A model generated the notes under the pieces. The model saw only the letters and a list, made by a program, of their open reading frames with translations. It was not told where the DNA came from and searched no databases. A program made the position numbers and the translations under genes. This document shows, piece by piece, positions 16,743 to 29,429 of a DNA stretch of 64,000 nt (its first letter is position 1; every line of letters starts with the position of its first letter). This DNA comes from UBA4744 sp963707435. GTDB lineage: Bacteria; Actinomycetota; Acidimicrobiia; Spongiisociales; UBA4744. Where the stretch lies: assembly GCA_963707435.1 (NCBI GenBank), contig CAVPPF010000005.1:186001-250000 (forward strand), in the 5' to 3' direction.

Positions 16743-17078
16743 ATGAACGACATAGACGGCCGGTTGCTTCGTATCTTCATCGGGGAGTCGGACATGTACG
16801 AGGGGCGGCCCCTCTACGAGGCGATTGTTCTGGCGCTGCGCAAGGAGGGTTTGGCGGGGGCCACGGTCCTGCGCGGCATAGAGGGCTTCGGCAAATCCAG
16901 CCGGCTCCATACCGCCCACATCCTCCGCCTTTCCGAGGATCTGCCCATCATCATCGAATGTGTGGACACCGCCGAGAAGATCGAAGCGATCCTCCCCACC
17001 CTGGACACCATGATCGGCGACGGTCTGGTGACCATGGAACGTGTCGACGTCAGGGTCTACCGCGCCGAAGGCGAGTAG
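16743..17078 (+). CDS. DUF190 family protein, often linked with crcB
   Basis: A 111-residue protein of the DUF190 family, related in fold to PII-like ferredoxin-type proteins. Recognisable parts are RIFIGESDMYEGRPLYEAIV and the central GATVLRGIEGFGKSSRLHT. Its biochemical role is not known. In many genomes it sits beside crcB, as here, 8 bp past the second crcB, which suggests a role in fluoride export or its control. The ATG at 16743 follows a GAGGAG ribosome site. Confidence 0.88.
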   Translation: MNDIDGRLLRIFIGESDMYEGRPLYEAIVLALRKEGLAGATVLRGIEGFGKSSRLHTAHILRLSEDLPIIIECVDTAEKIEAILPTLDTMIGDGLVTMERVDVRVYRAEGE

Positions 17079-17088
17079 AGAGAGCCAC

Positions 17089-17142
17089 CCTCTTCCCCCT
17101 GCAAGGGGGAAGTACCCGAGGCGAAGCCGAGGGGGATGGGGG
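17089..17142. repeat. REP-like hairpin element between convergent genes
   Basis: A perfect hairpin CTTCCCCCT-GCA-AGGGGGAAG (17092-17112) is followed by GAGGCGAAGCCGAGGGGGATGGGGG with an inner GGC-GAA-GCC stem. It has the same two-hairpin layout as the elements at 6285 and 15275 and sits between the convergent DUF190 and aldo/keto reductase genes, where it could terminate both. Confidence 0.7.
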
Positions 17143-17162
17143 TCGCCCGGCTCGAACGCTGC

Positions 17163-18218
17163 CTACTGCCCGATCGGCGGTGGTGCGGTCCTGGTCCCGA
17201 GTTGCTTCCAGACATCTACGCCCGCATAGAGCTCGAGAAATCCGTGGGGATAGAGCGGTATGCCCGGAGCGCTCACCCCGGTCAGGATGCCCATGTCATC
17301 GTCGGAGAGATCCCAGGTGAGCGCAGCGAGGTTGTCCTCGAGCTGGGCAAGGGTCCGGCATCCCAGGAGTACGGAACCGACGCCGGGGCGTTGCCGCACC
17401 CAGTTCAGGGCGACCTGGCTCATGCTCACACCGCGCCGGTCTGCGATGCCGCCGACGCTATCGACGATGCGCCAGGTGCGGTCGTTGTTGCGAAGGTCGT
17501 ATGCCTCAATCCCCCGACCCGGGTCGTCGCCCAGCCGGGTGTCTCCGCTCGGTCGTTCAACCCGCGAGTACTTCCCGGTCAGCCATCCGCCTGCCAGCGG
17601 TGACCAGGGAAGGAGGCCGATACCTTCCTCCAGGCACAACGGCATGATCTCCAGTTCGATCTCTCTTCCCAGCAGGTTGTATTGAGGCTGTAGCGAAACG
17701 ATCGGCGCCCAGCCCTCATTGCGGGCGGTGAGCACAGCTCTCTGGAGCTGCCAGGCGGTGTAGTTGGATACTCCAACGGCGCGTACCTTGCCCGCTACGA
17801 CGAATTCGTTGAGCTTCTCGAGGGTCTCCTCGAGCGGCGTCGCGGGATCCCAGGCGTGCATCTGATAGAGATCAATGACATCAACATTGAGCCTGCGAAG
17901 GCTGGCCTCGAGCGCCCGGTCGAGGTACTCGCGGCCGGCCCCCCGGTCTGCCGGGTCGTCGCTCATCGGAAAGCGAGCCTTGGTGGCAATGAGCACATCC
18001 CCGGTCCCGCCTCGTTGCTTGATCCACCGCCCGATGATCTCTTCTGCGACACCACGCGAATACACGTCCGCGGTATCGATGAAGCGGCCGCCCTCCTCGA
18101 CGTAGCGGTCGAGAATCCGGTGCGACACCGGCTCGTCTGATTCGGCGCCGAAGGTCATGGTACCCAGCCCGAACACGCTGACCGACAGCTCGGAGTTGCC
18201 CAACGCTCGCTGTTGCAT
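17163..18218 (-). CDS. aldo/keto reductase
   Basis: A 351-residue TIM-barrel oxidoreductase of the AKR family (YajO/Tas-like). Catalytic residues can be placed: D and Y in FIDTADVYSRG, K in IATKARFPM, and H in YQMHAWDP. The C-terminal half carries the NADPH-binding stretch (SVLLGCRTLAQLEDN). ATG 18218 is chosen because family similarity starts with ALGNSELSVSVFGLG; longer in-frame sequence upstream is antisense-like and lies inside narI. It begins 23 bp after narI on the same strand, so it may be co-transcribed, though no functional link is obvious. Confidence 0.87.
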   Translation of the reverse strand: MQQRALGNSELSVSVFGLGTMTFGAESDEPVSHRILDRYVEEGGRFIDTADVYSRGVAEEIIGRWIKQRGGTGDVLIATKARFPMSDDPADRGAGREYLDRALEASLRRLNVDVIDLYQMHAWDPATPLEETLEKLNEFVVAGKVRAVGVSNYTAWQLQRAVLTARNEGWAPIVSLQPQYNLLGREIELEIMPLCLEEGIGLLPWSPLAGGWLTGKYSRVERPSGDTRLGDDPGRGIEAYDLRNNDRTWRIVDSVGGIADRRGVSMSQVALNWVRQRPGVGSVLLGCRTLAQLEDNLAALTWDLSDDDMGILTGVSAPGIPLYPHGFLELYAGVDVWKQLGTRTAPPPIGQ

Positions 18219-18241
18219 GGGTCCGAGTGTAGGCCCCGGGC

Positions 18242-18958
18242 CTAGACCCGCCCGGCCCCGACCGGTTCCCGTTCGCTGCTCACCGGCCGGTCTCTTCGCA
18301 GCCACTTGACCAGTTGGAAGGGGCGGGTCAGGTACCGCAGCGGGAAGGTGATGATGTGCACCAGCCGGGAGAAGGGGAAGACCAGCAGCCATACGAAGAA
18401 CAACGATGCATGGAACTGCAGGATGAACGGCAGCGGCGCGACCAGTTCGGGGCGCGGTTGCAGCACGAACAGCGACTGCATGTACGGCGCAAACACACCG
18501 GTGCCCCAGAAGGAACCGAACCGGTAGACCGTGGCAATCAGGATGCCGGTGATGACCTGCAGCAGCAGCAAACCGAGCACCACCAGATCCATGCGAGTGG
18601 TCACCGCCCGGATCTTGGCGACACCGACCCGGCGGTAGATCAGCATGCCCAGCCCGAACAAGGCCCAGAGCGCCAGGGCCAGGCCGGTGATCTCCAGCAG
18701 GTAGAGCCGGATCGGAGCCCGGTTCCACAGGTCCAGGCTGCCCGGCAGGACCAGCGCCACGACGTGGGCACCCAGGATCACGAGGATGCCCCAGTGAAAC
18801 GGCACCGATCCCCAGAACAACCGGCGGCTCTCCAGCAGCTGCGACGAAAGCGACGAAACGGTGAACGGACGCCGGATCATCCGGTAGACCGTCCCGACAA
18901 TCGCTACGGCCACGGCGACGTAGGGAAACACAACGAAGAGGAGCAGATTCCAGTTCAT
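18242..18958 (-). CDS. narI: respiratory nitrate reductase gamma subunit NarI
   Basis: A 238-residue five-helix membrane cytochrome b that takes electrons from quinol and passes them to NarH. The four heme ligands H55, H65, H183 and H201 are present with the spacing of the E. coli protein. It is the fifth gene of the narC-G-H-J-I operon and overlaps narJ by 4 nt. Its C-terminal tail is a basic, Arg-rich stretch. Confidence 0.95.
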   Translation of the reverse strand: MNWNLLLFVVFPYVAVAVAIVGTVYRMIRRPFTVSSLSSQLLESRRLFWGSVPFHWGILVILGAHVVALVLPGSLDLWNRAPIRLYLLEITGLALALWALFGLGMLIYRRVGVAKIRAVTTRMDLVVLGLLLLQVITGILIATVYRFGSFWGTGVFAPYMQSLFVLQPRPELVAPLPFILQFHASLFFVWLLVFPFSRLVHIITFPLRYLTRPFQLVKWLRRDRPVSSEREPVGAGRV

Positions 18959-19473
18959 CCGGTACCTCCCACCGGGATCTCGAGTTCTTCGGCCGCTGCC
19001 TCCGCAGCCGCCAGGATGTGGCGGTACACGTTGTCCGCTTCGGCGTCCTTCAGGATCTTCTTCATCTTCGAAACTGCCCGGGGAAACACTTCGACCAGGG
19101 CGGGCAAGGGTTCATCGGCTGCAGCTAGATACCGCAGCACCGGCTCGAGGTGGTCCGGCAGTTCTCCGTCGGGATCGATTCCGATCTCCTCCTGGGCCAC
19201 CTTCACCGCTGCCATGAACTCGCCGCGCTGATAGTTCTCGCCCCAGATGACGAAGCCGACATAGGGGGCGAAGATTGGAGCCAGGTCGAGCGTCCGGGTG
19301 TGCAACTCCTCCCATTCGGCCATCGAGAGACGCTCGATCTTCCCGAGGAACTCGAGGAGCTGCCGGCGAACGGGACCTCCCGGCAAGGCCTGCCACGCTC
19401 CGCGGAGTTCCTCCAGACGCCCGGGACCCGGGTATTCCAACGCCTTGGCAATAGCTTCGAAGTCGTTCATCAT
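18955..19473 (-). CDS. narJ: nitrate reductase assembly chaperone NarJ
   Basis: A 172-residue cytoplasmic chaperone of the TorD/NarJ type, mostly helical. It binds immature NarG and helps insert the molybdenum cofactor before the complex docks on NarI. FAPYVGFVIWGENYQRGEFMA matches the conserved NarJ core. It is coupled on both sides, overlapping narH (19470-19473) and narI (18955-18958) by 4 nt each. Confidence 0.9.
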   Translation of the reverse strand: MMNDFEAIAKALEYPGPGRLEELRGAWQALPGGPVRRQLLEFLGKIERLSMAEWEELHTRTLDLAPIFAPYVGFVIWGENYQRGEFMAAVKVAQEEIGIDPDGELPDHLEPVLRYLAAADEPLPALVEVFPRAVSKMKKILKDAEADNVYRHILAAAEAAAEELEIPVGGTG

Positions 19474-20981
19474 GCCCCCCGCTCGGGTGGCATCGAGTAG
19501 CCGAGCCCCGTCTCACCCTTGCGAGCCAGCGGATCCCCGTAGATGGACTCTGCGGCCATCTCGCGGTGGTACGGGGGAAAGACAAACCGATCGGCGATCG
19601 TCGGCACAGTAGTCAGCTTGTAGATCGCTTCGATTTCCTCGGGAGTGGTCCCGGCCGACCACACCATGTTCATGGTGGCCTCGTCGATCTCTCCCTCGAC
19701 ACTCTGGCGGCGTTTGTAGATCCGCACGGCCAGCATCTTGCGCAGGATCCCCCGGATCAGTTCCTCGTTGCCGCCGGCAAACAGATTGGCCAGGTATTTG
19801 ATCGGCAAGCGGGCCTTCTCCAGATTGTCGAACAGCTCGAAATCGACCTGCTCGGGTGGAAGATCGAGTCTGATGAGGCCCTCTTCGATGGTCGATACCA
19901 CCGGCGACAGGGGCGGAACGTAGAACATCATCGCCATCGTCCGGTACTCGGCGTGGAGCGGCAGCGCCATCTTCCAGACCTTGACGAACTTGTACGCCGG
20001 CGATTTCTGGGCGGCGTCGATCCAGCCGTCGTCGAGCCCGGACTCCTTGGCGGCCGCAATCACGGCGGGATCGAAGGGATCGAGGATCACCTCGAGTTGC
20101 CGGTCGATCAGATCCTTCTCGTCTCCCTCAGCCCCCCACTGGATGGCGTCGGCGTCGTACAGCAGCACCCCCATGTAGCGGATCCTTCCCACGCAGGAGT
20201 GTGCACAGGCAGGGGCCTGACCGATCTCCATGCGGGGGAAGCAGAGGATGCACTTCTCGGACTTGCCGGTCGACCAGTTGTAGTAGACCTTCTTATAGGG
20301 ACAGGCCGACACGCACATGCGCCAGGCCCGGCACTTGTCCTCGTTGACCAGCACCACCCCGTCCTCACCCCGCTTGTAGATGGCCCCGCTCGGGCAGGCC
20401 GCCACGCAGGCCGGGTTGAGACAGTGGTTGCAAATGCGGGGCAGGTAGTTGAACACGACCCGTTCGATCTCGGCCATCTGGGCCTGGATCTCGGTGGGGA
20501 CGTTCTTCCAATTGGGATCGTTGGCCGCATAGATGGCCGAACCGGAGAGATCGTCGTCCCAGTTGGGGCCGGATTCGATGTTCATCGGCTCGCCGGTGAT
20601 CGCCGAAATGGGAATGGCAGTCGGCTGGTCGTCGCCTTCCGGGGCGGTGAACAGGTCCTCGTAGCGAAACGTGAACGGCTCGTAGTAGTCCTGCAGGTCC
20701 GGCAGCGCCGGGTTGTAGAACAAATTGGCCAGGCCTTTGGGCCGGGTATGCAGCTTGAGCTCGACCCCCACCCATCCCTGCTTCCAGCCGCCCCGGTAGT
20801 GGTCCTGATCCTCCCAACCGGTCGGATAGCCGGACCCCGGCCGGGTCTCGACGTTGTTCCACCACATGTACTCGGCGCCTTTGCGGTCGGTCCACAAGTT
20901 CTTGCAGGCGACGCTGCACGTGTGACAGCCGATGCACTTGTCGAGGTGGAAGATCATGCTCATGTGGGCCCGTACGTCCAT
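19470..20981 (-). CDS. narH: respiratory nitrate reductase beta subunit NarH
   Basis: A 503-residue iron-sulfur subunit that wires NarI to NarG. The first cluster motif is CIGCHTCSVACKN (C16-C26). CNHCLNPACVAACP and CILCFPR supply further ligands, and CRAWRMCVSACP shows the Trp-for-Cys change typical of the [3Fe-4S] site of NarH. MIFHLDKCIGC at the N-terminus is close to other actinobacterial and Thermus NarH proteins. It starts 12 bp after narG and overlaps narJ. Confidence 0.96.
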   Translation of the reverse strand: MDVRAHMSMIFHLDKCIGCHTCSVACKNLWTDRKGAEYMWWNNVETRPGSGYPTGWEDQDHYRGGWKQGWVGVELKLHTRPKGLANLFYNPALPDLQDYYEPFTFRYEDLFTAPEGDDQPTAIPISAITGEPMNIESGPNWDDDLSGSAIYAANDPNWKNVPTEIQAQMAEIERVVFNYLPRICNHCLNPACVAACPSGAIYKRGEDGVVLVNEDKCRAWRMCVSACPYKKVYYNWSTGKSEKCILCFPRMEIGQAPACAHSCVGRIRYMGVLLYDADAIQWGAEGDEKDLIDRQLEVILDPFDPAVIAAAKESGLDDGWIDAAQKSPAYKFVKVWKMALPLHAEYRTMAMMFYVPPLSPVVSTIEEGLIRLDLPPEQVDFELFDNLEKARLPIKYLANLFAGGNEELIRGILRKMLAVRIYKRRQSVEGEIDEATMNMVWSAGTTPEEIEAIYKLTTVPTIADRFVFPPYHREMAAESIYGDPLARKGETGLGYSMPPERGA

Positions 20982-20993
20982 GTGATCCTCCTT

Positions 20994-24604
<3,611 letters not shown>

Positions 24605-24608
<4 letters not shown>

Positions 24609-25399
24609 GATCTGCTCCTCAGCTGGCGGAGGTAGTTGATGCGATTGCGTTTCGGGAAGAAGTACATCAGGCCGATCAACACGGTGGTTCCGGCCAGGCC
24701 GATGATCCAGAGCAGGTCGACCTGCACGAAGGTGCGGGTCGTCAGCGAACCGAAGAACGCAGCCAGATCAGCGCGTTCCTGATCGGTCAGATCCTTACCC
24801 TCGAACACCGGTTGCATGGTTGGCGAAGGCGGATTGGCCAGCGCCGTGGCAACGGCTTCGGTGCCGCCGTACCGGGCCGCCAGGTCCGTCAGGTCGGGGC
24901 CGAGGGTCGGTCCGCCCAGGTTGGTATAGGAACCGGCCGAGTGGCACGCATGGCATGCGGGTCCGCCGTTCTCCAAACCGATCCGGCCGATGAAGAGCTT
25001 CTCTCCAGCCTCCGCTCCTCCCTCACCCACGGGAGCGGTGTCGGCGGGGACGAAAACTCCGGCCTGGATGTAGGCGATCACTGCGTCGATCTCTGCATCG
25101 CTGAGTTGAGCCTGGGCGGGCATCTGCCCGTCGTAGGTGACTCCGTTGACGTCGATCGGACCGGACAGGCCCTGCCGGATCACGGTGCGGACGTAGCCGG
25201 CGTCCTGGATGTTGGGGTTGTCGGCCAGCGGAGGAAACGAACCCGGCACCCCGGTACCGTTCCCCTGGTGACAGGCTGCGCAGTTGGCCAGGTAGACCTC
25301 TCGCCCGTCGGGCGCCTCCTGGGCACCGGCCGTCGGCGGCAGCAACAGCGCGACCGCTACCGCTCCCAGAACCAGCGCCAGCTGCATCGACCGTCGCAT
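24605..25399 (-). CDS. narC: diheme cytochrome c of the nitrate reductase operon (NarC-like)
   Basis: A 264-residue exported cytochrome with two heme c sites, CAACH (C40-H44) and CHACH (C149-H153), a signal peptide ending near AGAQ, and a C-terminal anchor helix around 226-248. It is the first gene of the nar operon and overlaps narG by 4 nt. The same gene order, narC-G-H-J-I, is known from Thermus, where NarC is part of the nitrate reductase complex and brings electrons in from outside the membrane. That role here is inferred from order and heme content. Confidence 0.88.
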
Positions 25400-25472
25400 A
25401 CAGTTTCCCCTTCCTCAGTTCCAAAGAGATTCAGGTACGTGAAATGCTGGTGCCCCCGGAGATCGAATCGGC

Positions 25473-25988
25473 TCAACGCTTTCTCCCCTGGTCCGGTCGC
25501 CGGAGGCGAGGGGTGAGGATGGCGTGCGGAGGCGTGCCGGTCGGGATGACGTACGTGCCGGCATCGATTTCGGCCGCGCTCTTCACCAGGTCGGCGAAGC
25601 TGGTGGCGGCCAGTTGCTCGGCCAGCGCGCTCTGGGCCCGGGCCCAGGGAATGTGCACCGGGCACGTGTCCTCCCAGGTACAGGGACCGCTGCGGAGAAC
25701 ACATTGCTCGAGCTTGATCGGACCCTCTGCCGCCTCGACCACCTCGAGAAGTGAGATGTCCTTCGGTGGCCTCGCCAGGGTGTAGCCGCCGGTGGGCCCT
25801 GCGACCGCATCGAGCAGGCCGTGCTGGACGAGATTGGCGAGGATCTGGGTGAGGTACCGGGCGGGAATGTCCATCTCCCCGGCGATCTCGCGCGACTTGC
25901 GCCGCTCATCGTGGTGACGGGCGAGATCGAGGACCGCTCGCACCGAGTAGTCACCCCTTCGTCCGAGAGACGGCTGCATAACCTGCAC
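25473..25988 (-). CDS. Rrf2-family transcriptional regulator with three cysteines
   Basis: A 171-residue winged-helix regulator of the Rrf2 family (NsrR/IscR/RirA group). The N-terminal helix-turn-helix includes RYLTQILANLVQHGLLDAV, and three conserved cysteines C96, C103 and C109 could hold an Fe-S cluster that senses nitric oxide, oxygen or iron. It lies between narC and the divergent narK1 genes, so NsrR-like control of nitrate respiration is a reasonable guess. A GTG at 25988 and an ATG at 25979 are both possible starts. The last 30 residues are Pro/Arg-rich. Confidence 0.88.
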   Translation of the reverse strand: MQVMQPSLGRRGDYSVRAVLDLARHHDERRKSREIAGEMDIPARYLTQILANLVQHGLLDAVAGPTGGYTLARPPKDISLLEVVEAAEGPIKLEQCVLRSGPCTWEDTCPVHIPWARAQSALAEQLAATSFADLVKSAAEIDAGTYVIPTGTPPHAILTPRLRRPDQGRKR

Positions 25989-25998
25989 TCTAATACTT

Positions 25999-26023
25999 AA
26001 CGTTCATGTTGCAACTTGACGTT
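25999..26023. promoter_or_regulatory. candidate operator between the Rrf2 gene and narK1
   Basis: An interrupted inverted repeat AACGT-N15-ACGTT with a TTGCAA centre sits 10 bp ahead of the Rrf2 start and about 55 bp ahead of narK1. Its position fits autoregulation by the Rrf2 protein. The symmetry is imperfect: the outer arms and the centre have axes half a base apart. Confidence 0.45.
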
Positions 26024-26077
26024 CGGGGTTGGATCCACTATCAAACAGATGACAGGTTTGGTCCCAGGGGAGGGAAC

Positions 26078-27694
26078 ATGAATCAGGCCGACCGGCCGTC
26101 GCCCGCCGTCGAAGCACCACCCAAGCTGCTCGATTTCAAGCAAGAGCGGATTCGGACCCTCCACTACACGTGGATCGCCTTCTTCATGACATTCTACGTC
26201 TGGTTCAACATGGCGCCGATGGCGACCACCATCCTGGACTCGGTGGGCTGGCTCACCGAGGAGCACATCAAGATCCTGTTGATCGCCAACGTGGCACTGA
26301 CGATTCCGGCCCGGATCATCGTCGGGGCCCTCATCGACAGGTTCGGCGCCCGGGTTGTGTTTTCGGGGCTCATGATCGTGATGGCGATCCCGGCGTTGGC
26401 CTTCGTGCTGGCCGGTTCGTTCATGCAGATGCTGATCGCCCGTCTCGTCCTCAGCTCCGTCGGTGCCGGTTTTGTCATCGGTATCAAGATGGTCGCCCAG
26501 TGGTTCCCACCCAAGTACATCGGCAGGGCCGAGGGTTTCTATGCCGGATGGGGCAATTTCGGGTCGGCATTCGCCGCCATGACGCTGCCGTGGTTCGCCA
26601 TCACGGTCCTGGACGGCTGGTTGGGACTGGGCGACAACGCCTGGCGCTGGGCGCTGGGGGTCAACGGGTTTGTCATGGGCGCCTACGGGGTTCTCTACTA
26701 CTTCCTCGTCCGGGACGTTCCGAAAGGCGAGCAGCTCCACAAGGCCAAGAAGACCGAGCCGATGATGGTCACCTCGTACGGAGACCTCATCCAGTATCTC
26801 GTGTGGTCGTTCCCGCTCATGGGGGCGCTGGGCGTGCTGGCCTGGCGGATCGGCAACGTGGAGATCGACGGAGAAGCGGTGTTGTCCGGCGGGACGTTGA
26901 CGGTGATCTACGGCATCCTGCTGCTCATCTACGTCGGGCATGTCGCCAAGACCCTGCAGATCAACCTGCCTTATCTGCGCGCCGGGGTTCCCGAAGCCGA
27001 GAAGTACCACTGGGGCAGTGTTGCCGCCTTGAACAGCACCTACTTCGCCAACTTCGGAGCGGAACTTGCGGTTGTCTCGATGCTCCCGGCCTTCTACGAG
27101 AACACGTTCAAGCCTTTGATGGGCAGTGACGGCACCCCGTTGGTGACCGCCACCGTGGCCGGCGTCGTCGCGGCTTCGTTCGCTTTCGTGAATCTCGGCG
27201 CCCGGCCCCTCGGTGGCTATCTCTCGGACCGGATGTCCAACCGGAAGCGAACCATGTTGATCTACATGGTCGGGATCGCGGTCGGGTTCCTCTTGATGGG
27301 ATTCATCGGGCGGTGGGGCGGAGGCGTGGATGCCGACGGGTTGCGAACCGTTGTACCCATGTTCGCGGGTGTGTGGTGGCTGGTAGCCGCGGTGGCGATC
27401 ACGATCTTCGCATCAGCGTTTGTTCAGGGCGCCGAGGGAGCCACGTTCGCGATCATCCCGATGATCAACAAGAGGATGACCGGCCAGATTGCCGGAATGG
27501 CGGGCGCCTACGGCAACGTTGGGGCCGTGATCTACCTGGTGCTCTTCTCGCTGGTGGACGCCAAGACATTCTTCTTCGTCCTGGCCGGCGGAGCGACGCT
27601 CAGCTTCCTCGTCACGTTGTTCATGCTCCGGGAACCGGAAGGGGCGTTTGAAGAGAAGTTCGTCCACGACGCCGAGGGACGTCTCGAAGCTTAG
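26078..27694 (+). CDS. narK: NarK-type nitrate/nitrite transporter, first copy
   Basis: A 538-residue major facilitator protein with about 12 helices, of the nitrate/nitrite porter family. The family motifs are GFVIGIKMVAQWFPPKYIGRAEGFYAG in the first half and FVNLGARPLGGYLSDR in the second, where conserved arginines bind nitrate. ATG 26078 follows GGGAGGG. It is divergent from the Rrf2 gene and lies 40 bp before a second narK. Paired NarK1/NarK2 proteins often differ in coupling ion: proton symport for one, nitrite antiport for the other. Confidence 0.9.
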   Translation: MNQADRPSPAVEAPPKLLDFKQERIRTLHYTWIAFFMTFYVWFNMAPMATTILDSVGWLTEEHIKILLIANVALTIPARIIVGALIDRFGARVVFSGLMIVMAIPALAFVLAGSFMQMLIARLVLSSVGAGFVIGIKMVAQWFPPKYIGRAEGFYAGWGNFGSAFAAMTLPWFAITVLDGWLGLGDNAWRWALGVNGFVMGAYGVLYYFLVRDVPKGEQLHKAKKTEPMMVTSYGDLIQYLVWSFPLMGALGVLAWRIGNVEIDGEAVLSGGTLTVIYGILLLIYVGHVAKTLQINLPYLRAGVPEAEKYHWGSVAALNSTYFANFGAELAVVSMLPAFYENTFKPLMGSDGTPLVTATVAGVVAASFAFVNLGARPLGGYLSDRMSNRKRTMLIYMVGIAVGFLLMGFIGRWGGGVDADGLRTVVPMFAGVWWLVAAVAITIFASAFVQGAEGATFAIIPMINKRMTGQIAGMAGAYGNVGAVIYLVLFSLVDAKTFFFVLAGGATLSFLVTLFMLREPEGAFEEKFVHDAEGRLEA

Positions 27695-27734
27695 AAACCG
27701 GGCCACGGCCCCTCGAGTTTGAAGGGAAACGGGA

Positions 27735-29336
27735 ATGGCCGATATCTACGAGTGGGACGTCGAGAACGAAGAGTTCTGGGAGAGCACCGGCAAGAAGATC
27801 GCCACCCGCAACCTGTGGATTTCGATCCCCAGCCTTTTGTGCGGCTTCGCCGTCTGGATCTACTGGAGTGTCATCACCGTCCAGATGCTGAATCTGGGTT
27901 TCCCGTTCTCGAACGCCGAACTCTTCACCCTGTCGGCTATTTCAGGCCTGGCGGGCGCCAGCCTGCGCATCCCGAGCAGCTTCCTCATCCGCATCGCCGG
28001 GGGCCGCAACACCATCTTCTTCACGACTGCCTTGTTGATGATCCCCGCCGCCGGAACCGGCTTTGCGCTCCTTTCCCCGGACACGCCGCTGTGGGTCTTC
28101 CAGGTGCTTGCGTTCCTCTCCGGCCTGGGTGGCGGGAACTTCGCCTCATCGATGTCCAACATCAGCTTCTTCTACCCGAAGCGCATGCAGGGTCTTTCGC
28201 TCGGCCTCAACGCCGGCCTCGGCAATGCCGGTGTCACCACCATGCAGGTGTTGATCCCGCTGGTCATGACCTTCGGCCTCTTCGGCGGCGGATCACTCAT
28301 CCTCGAAACAAGCTCGGGAACCCTGATCGGCGAGATCGCCGCCGGGACGGAAACCTGGATCCACAACGCCGGATTCGTGTGGCTGCTCATCCTGGTTCCG
28401 CTCGCCTTCCTGAGCTGGTTCAAGATGGACAACATTCGAGCAGCCCACGTATCGCCGAATATCGGCTCGCCGCTCAATTCGTTCATCAAGATCACCGGCA
28501 TGCTGGGCTTGGCGTTCATCCCAGCCGTCCTCGGCCTCTTCGTGATTCTCCCCTCCCCTACCGGTCTCGGCTGGACCTGGGCGAAGTACCCGATCATCGG
28601 GCTGGTGATCTGGGGAACCGTCCTGCTGCTGAAACAGTTGCGGGGTGAGATCAAGCCCAACCTCGAACGCCAGTTCAAGATCTTCAAGAACAAGCACACC
28701 TGGATCATGAGCGTGATCTACACGATGACGTTTGGCAGCTTCATCGGCTACTCCGCCGGTTTCGCCCTGGCCATCAAAGTCATCTTCGGGTTCCAGCACG
28801 TGCTGGTCGGCGGAGTCATGACCCACGACATGGTCAACCCCAACGGACCCTCGGCCTTGACCTTCGCCTGGATGGGGCCTTTCATCGGGGCGTTCATCCG
28901 TCCGGTCGGGGGCTGGATCGCCGACAAGGTGGGCGGGGCAAGAGTGACCCAGTGGGTTTCGGTCACGATGGTGGTCAGCGCCCTCGGGGTTGCCTACTTC
29001 ATGCGACAGGCGTACCAGTCGGCAACCCCCGAGGACTTCTTTGTGCCCTTCTTCCTGCTGTTTCTGGTGCTGTTCGCGGCGACCGGTGTCGGCAACGGAT
29101 CCACCTTCCGCACCATTGCCGTCGTCTTCGACCAGGAACAGGCCGGCCCGGTGCTCGGATGGACCTCGGCGGTGGCCGCCTACGGAGCATTCGTGGTCCC
29201 CCAGGAGTTCGGCGAGCAGATCACGAGGACCACTCCGGAGATCGCCCTCTACGCCTTTGCCGCCTTCTACGTGATCTGTCTCGTCCTCAACTGGTGGTAC
29301 TACCTCGGCCCCAAAGCCGAGTTCCAGAACCCGTAG
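27735..29336 (+). CDS. narK: NarK-type nitrate/nitrite transporter, second copy
   Basis: A 533-residue MFS transporter with about 12 helices, clearly of the NarK family. The first nitrate-signature region is SGLGGGNFASSMSNISFFYPKRMQG and the second lies in NGSTFRTIAVVFDQEQAG. It starts 40 bp after the first narK with an AAGGGAAACGGGA leader and may share its transcript. An N-terminal acidic stretch (EWDVENEEFWES) precedes the first helix. It probably acts as a nitrate/nitrite exchanger; the direction is inferred from family knowledge only. Confidence 0.93.
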   Translation: MADIYEWDVENEEFWESTGKKIATRNLWISIPSLLCGFAVWIYWSVITVQMLNLGFPFSNAELFTLSAISGLAGASLRIPSSFLIRIAGGRNTIFFTTALLMIPAAGTGFALLSPDTPLWVFQVLAFLSGLGGGNFASSMSNISFFYPKRMQGLSLGLNAGLGNAGVTTMQVLIPLVMTFGLFGGGSLILETSSGTLIGEIAAGTETWIHNAGFVWLLILVPLAFLSWFKMDNIRAAHVSPNIGSPLNSFIKITGMLGLAFIPAVLGLFVILPSPTGLGWTWAKYPIIGLVIWGTVLLLKQLRGEIKPNLERQFKIFKNKHTWIMSVIYTMTFGSFIGYSAGFALAIKVIFGFQHVLVGGVMTHDMVNPNGPSALTFAWMGPFIGAFIRPVGGWIADKVGGARVTQWVSVTMVVSALGVAYFMRQAYQSATPEDFFVPFFLLFLVLFAATGVGNGSTFRTIAVVFDQEQAGPVLGWTSAVAAYGAFVVPQEFGEQITRTTPEIALYAFAAFYVICLVLNWWYYLGPKAEFQNP

Positions 29337-29429
29337 GCCGGTTCTGCTCTCCCGCCGCCCGGCAAAAGCAGGCGCCGGCTCGGGTTCTTGACTAGGTTCG
29401 CACGTCCACATGTTTTGGCCCGCCACCAT

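Noticed and set aside
25400..25472. FNR-type site upstream of narC
   Set aside because: GATCGAATC-like sequence resembles half of a box, but the symmetric partner is absent.
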